A stretch of 64,000 nucleotides of DNA from Stylonectria norvegica (taxonomy: Eukaryota; Ascomycota; Sordariomycetes; Hypocreales; Nectriaceae): the NCBI GenBank assembly GCA_014621405.1, contig JAANBC010000046.1, positions 43,539 through 107,538 of the forward strand, in the 5' to 3' direction. The notes beneath the pieces were generated by a model, which worked only from the letters and a program-made list of their open reading frames with translations, had not been told where the DNA came from and searched no databases. The first letter of the stretch is position 1. Each line of letters begins with the position of its first letter. Made by a program: the position numbers and the translations under genes. Positions 61,701 to 64,000 of this stretch are shown here, in pieces.

Positions 61701-63702
61701 GAATCCCGGACAATGTCTCCTTCGCGCAGGGCGCATCTCTGCCTATTGTGTGGGCAACCACGTACCACTCGCTGGTCAACGTGGCCAAGCTCAAAGCAGG
61801 AGAGTCTATCTTGATCCATGCTGCCGCTGGAGCAGTAGGCCAAGCCGCTGTTATCCTCGCCCAACACCTGGGCGCCGTGGTATATGCCACTTGTGGATCG
61901 CAGGAAAAGCGTACTCGTCTCGAGAGGATGGGCGTCCCTCAAAGTCACATCTTCACGAGTCGATCTCCCGCGTTTGCGCCTGCCCTACGCGCTGCGACGA
62001 ACAACAAAGGTGTCAATGTTATTCTGAACTCACTAGCTGGTGAACTGTTCCGGGAGTCTCTGGGATGTCTCACGTCCTTTGGTCGCTTCATCGAGATTGG
62101 GAAAAAGGACTTCTTGGACGACGCGTTAATGCCGACCAAGTTCCTACTTCAAAATATCACCTTTGCATGTGTTGATCTGGTTCAGATGATCAACGAGGAC
62201 AAACCCCTTGTGCACGGCCTGCTCACTGATGTGGTCAACTTGGTCGCGAGCGGGGATCTGAAAGATGAAGTGACTCTTCAGCAATACAAGCTTGGCAACA
62301 TCGAGTCTGCCTTCCGCCTGATCTCAGCCGGCAAGCACATGGGCAAAGTCATCCTGACAGTGGACCCGGAAGAAACTGTCCAGGTGCGTAGCGCCCCTTA
62401 TTCTCAAGGTTCAACCTGAAGAAGGTGTATACTGACGTGATGATATTTACAGGCTCTCCCAGAAAACCTATCACTTCCAAAGCTCTTGCCTGATGCCACC
62501 TACGTTTTGGTTGGAGGCTTTGGTGGCCTTGGAGTGCGTCTCATCCGATGGCTTGGCATGAGAGGCGCGCGGACTATTGTCACGCTGTCGCGATCAGGAG
62601 GCAAATCCCCAGCCGCGAAGACGTGTATCGCCGAAATGCACAGCCAAGGCGTCCGCGTTCTTGCCAAATCTTGTGATATTTCTTCTAAAGATGCTCTGGG
62701 AGCTGTGATAAGAGACCTACGGGAGATTGACGGTTTAGGCCCGATTCGAGGTGTTGTCAATGCCGCGATGGCGCTCGAGGTGAGTGACAACTTTGACAAT
62801 ACCATGGCCTCGGATAGGCGACTGGCTGGCTGAACTAACGCGATATTCTCACACAACAGGACTCGATGTTTGATCAGATGACACACAAGCAATGGGAGGC
62901 ATCGTTGGCACCCAAGGTTGCTGGGACACGAAACCTCCATGATGTCCTGCCAGTTGATATGGACTTTTTCGTTGTGCTGTCTTCGATTGCCGGCATCATC
63001 GGCCACCAGGCTCAAGCGAATTACGCGGCTGCATGTACTTTCCAGGATGCTTTCATACACTATCGACGAAGCAACGGCCAGGCCGGCTTTGCCATTGATG
63101 TTGGAGTCGTTAGCGACGCTGGCTTCGTTAGTGAGGCCCCGGCAGTCTTCTCCAACATGAAGCGCCAGGGCTTCTGCTTCATCTCGGTCGTCGAGCTTCT
63201 CGCCACGCTCGACTATGCCCTGACGAACAGCGGACCGGATTGTCAAGCCAGCATTGGCGTCTTGGCCGAGGCAAGCCCAAGCAACGCCGACTGGCTGGAG
63301 CAGAAGCGTATCTCATACCTGGTCCAAGCCTCTGATCGAGCTTTGGGCTCACCTTTGGAGGACGGCAGTGGCAGCGACGCGGACCACGTCAACCAAATCA
63401 GGAACGCCAAGACTGCCGAAGACGCCCTTGAAGCGGTAGGAAACGCGGTCGTGGCTGAACTGAGCAAGCTTACGGTAACTCCGGCGGACCGCATCCTGCG
63501 TCACCGAACGCTGGATTCGTATGGCGTTGACTCACTGGTGGCAGTCGAGTTGCGCAACTGGGTTGTGGCAATTCTGGCGGCGGACGTTTCTCTTCTCCTC
63601 ATACGAGAGTCCAGGAGCATCGAGGAGCTGATCCGTTTGATCCTAAGCAAATCGAGATTGGTCCCAGCGAAGCTTCAGGAAGCCGCGTCAAGGGTAGCAT
63701 AG
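55718..63702 (+). CDS. Highly reducing type I PKS (KS-AT-DH-MT-ER-KR-ACP), 2573 aa
   Basis: Iterative synthase that should make a reduced, possibly methyl-branched fatty chain for the lipopeptide. Exons are 55718-56920, 56981-57030, 57085-62383, 62453-62779 and 62860-63702, with GT-AG introns of 60, 54, 69 and 80 bp; the sum is 7,722 nt. KS has Cys181, His317 and His358. AT has GHSSGE (Ser about 692). DH has HxxxGxxxxP (His about 1011) and HPGMLDS (Asp about 1204). MT has LEVGGGTAS (about 1456-1464), a variant of the SAM-binding glycine motif. ER has AAAGAVGQAA (about 1993). KR has GGFGGLG (about 2205) and Tyr near 2348. ACP has DSL (Ser about 2517). There is no TE or carnitine-acyltransferase-like domain, so release needs the neighbouring thioesterase or direct transfer. 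KS and AT are joined by an Asn-Gly-Thr repeat linker. The ATG context is strong (AAGATGG). Confidence 0.95.
57168..57320 (+). repeat. Coding minisatellite: Asn-Gly-Thr repeats in the KS-AT linker
   Basis: A run of 9-bp units of the form AAT-GGN-ACN encodes tandem Asn-Gly-Thr, broken by a few Ile, Lys and Leu variants, for about 50 residues (about 446-497 of the PKS). It lies between the KS C-terminal subdomain and the AT. Such an array should be disordered, and its copy number probably varies between strains. Similar Asn/Gly/Thr-rich linkers occur in other fungal HR-PKSs to my recollection. Confidence 0.9.
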
Positions 63703-64000
63703 AATGTGTGTATAAACTTTAGATAGATACTATATGAATTTTACTTTTTGAAGATTAAACTAAGGAATACTTCTTTATTAAAATCACTATATAAAGATAA
63801 CAGTATTATTTTATAAAACTATATATTTAATAATAATGAGAACAAAACTAAGTAGCTTCTAATAATATCTTAATATATATTAGAATAATCTTTTTTTATA
63901 AGATCTTAAAATTTAAATAAAAGATATTTAATTTTATTTCTTAAGTTATATATATTAAATATATCTCTTAAGTTTTACTTAAATATTTAACAAATAAAAT
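63703..64000. repeat. AT-rich block at the right edge
   Basis: From about 63,730 the sequence becomes AT-rich with the same TA-heavy, CA/TG-poor character as the left flank. No coding sequence is visible. It marks the end of the cluster island within the window and presumably begins another RIP-degraded repeat. Confidence 0.75.

Overview
The window comes from a filamentous ascomycete (Pezizomycotina). The genes have short GT-AG introns of about 50-120 bp, the NRPS and HR-PKS architectures are fungal, and the left 13.67 kb is AT-rich repeat DNA with TA excess and CA/TG depletion, the mark of repeat-induced point mutation (RIP). I cannot name the species. About 50 kb of normal-composition DNA (13.67-63.73 kb) lies between this block and a second AT-rich block beginning near 63.73 kb.

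Layout: 1-13,667 is RIP-degraded repeats, including a Ty3/gypsy pol relic and a stretch of scattered N bases. 13,668-16,081 is an edge zone with a possible LTR, a candidate two-exon gene for a small secreted cysteine-rich protein, a 68-bp tandem triplication in its upstream region, and a broken MFS transporter. 16,082-42,972 (minus) is one giant NRPS of about 8,930 residues if two one-base deficits are corrected. 42,973-46,366 has no gene I can support. Then come an acyl-CoA ligase (minus), an ABCB full transporter (plus), a free-standing thioesterase (minus) and a highly reducing PKS (plus).

These five genes form a coherent lipopeptide cluster. The NRPS reads T-E*-C-A-T-E-C-A-T-E-C-A-T-C-A-T-C-A-T-E-C-A-T-CT: six extension modules with epimerases in modules 1, 2 and 5 and a terminal condensation-like domain. 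The predicted product is an acylated, probably cyclic hexapeptide with chirality D-D-L-L-D-L. From memory this is the pattern of verlamelin, whose acyl chain is a hydroxylated fatty acid, whereas the gene complement (HR-PKS, thioesterase, acyl-CoA ligase, six-module NRPS, ABC transporter) is closer to the W493-type lipodepsipeptide cluster of Fusarium. Inferred route: the PKS builds a chain, the thioesterase frees it, the ligase activates it, the N-terminal T domain receives it, the NRPS extends it, CT releases it by cyclisation, and the ABC pump exports it. No regulator, fatty-acid hydroxylase or acyltransferase gene is visible.

Points most worth checking are the two NRPS frameshifts, the His-less E-like domain after the loading T domain, the secreted-peptide gene with its palindromic repeats, and a GTTAATAAC motif shared by cluster promoters.
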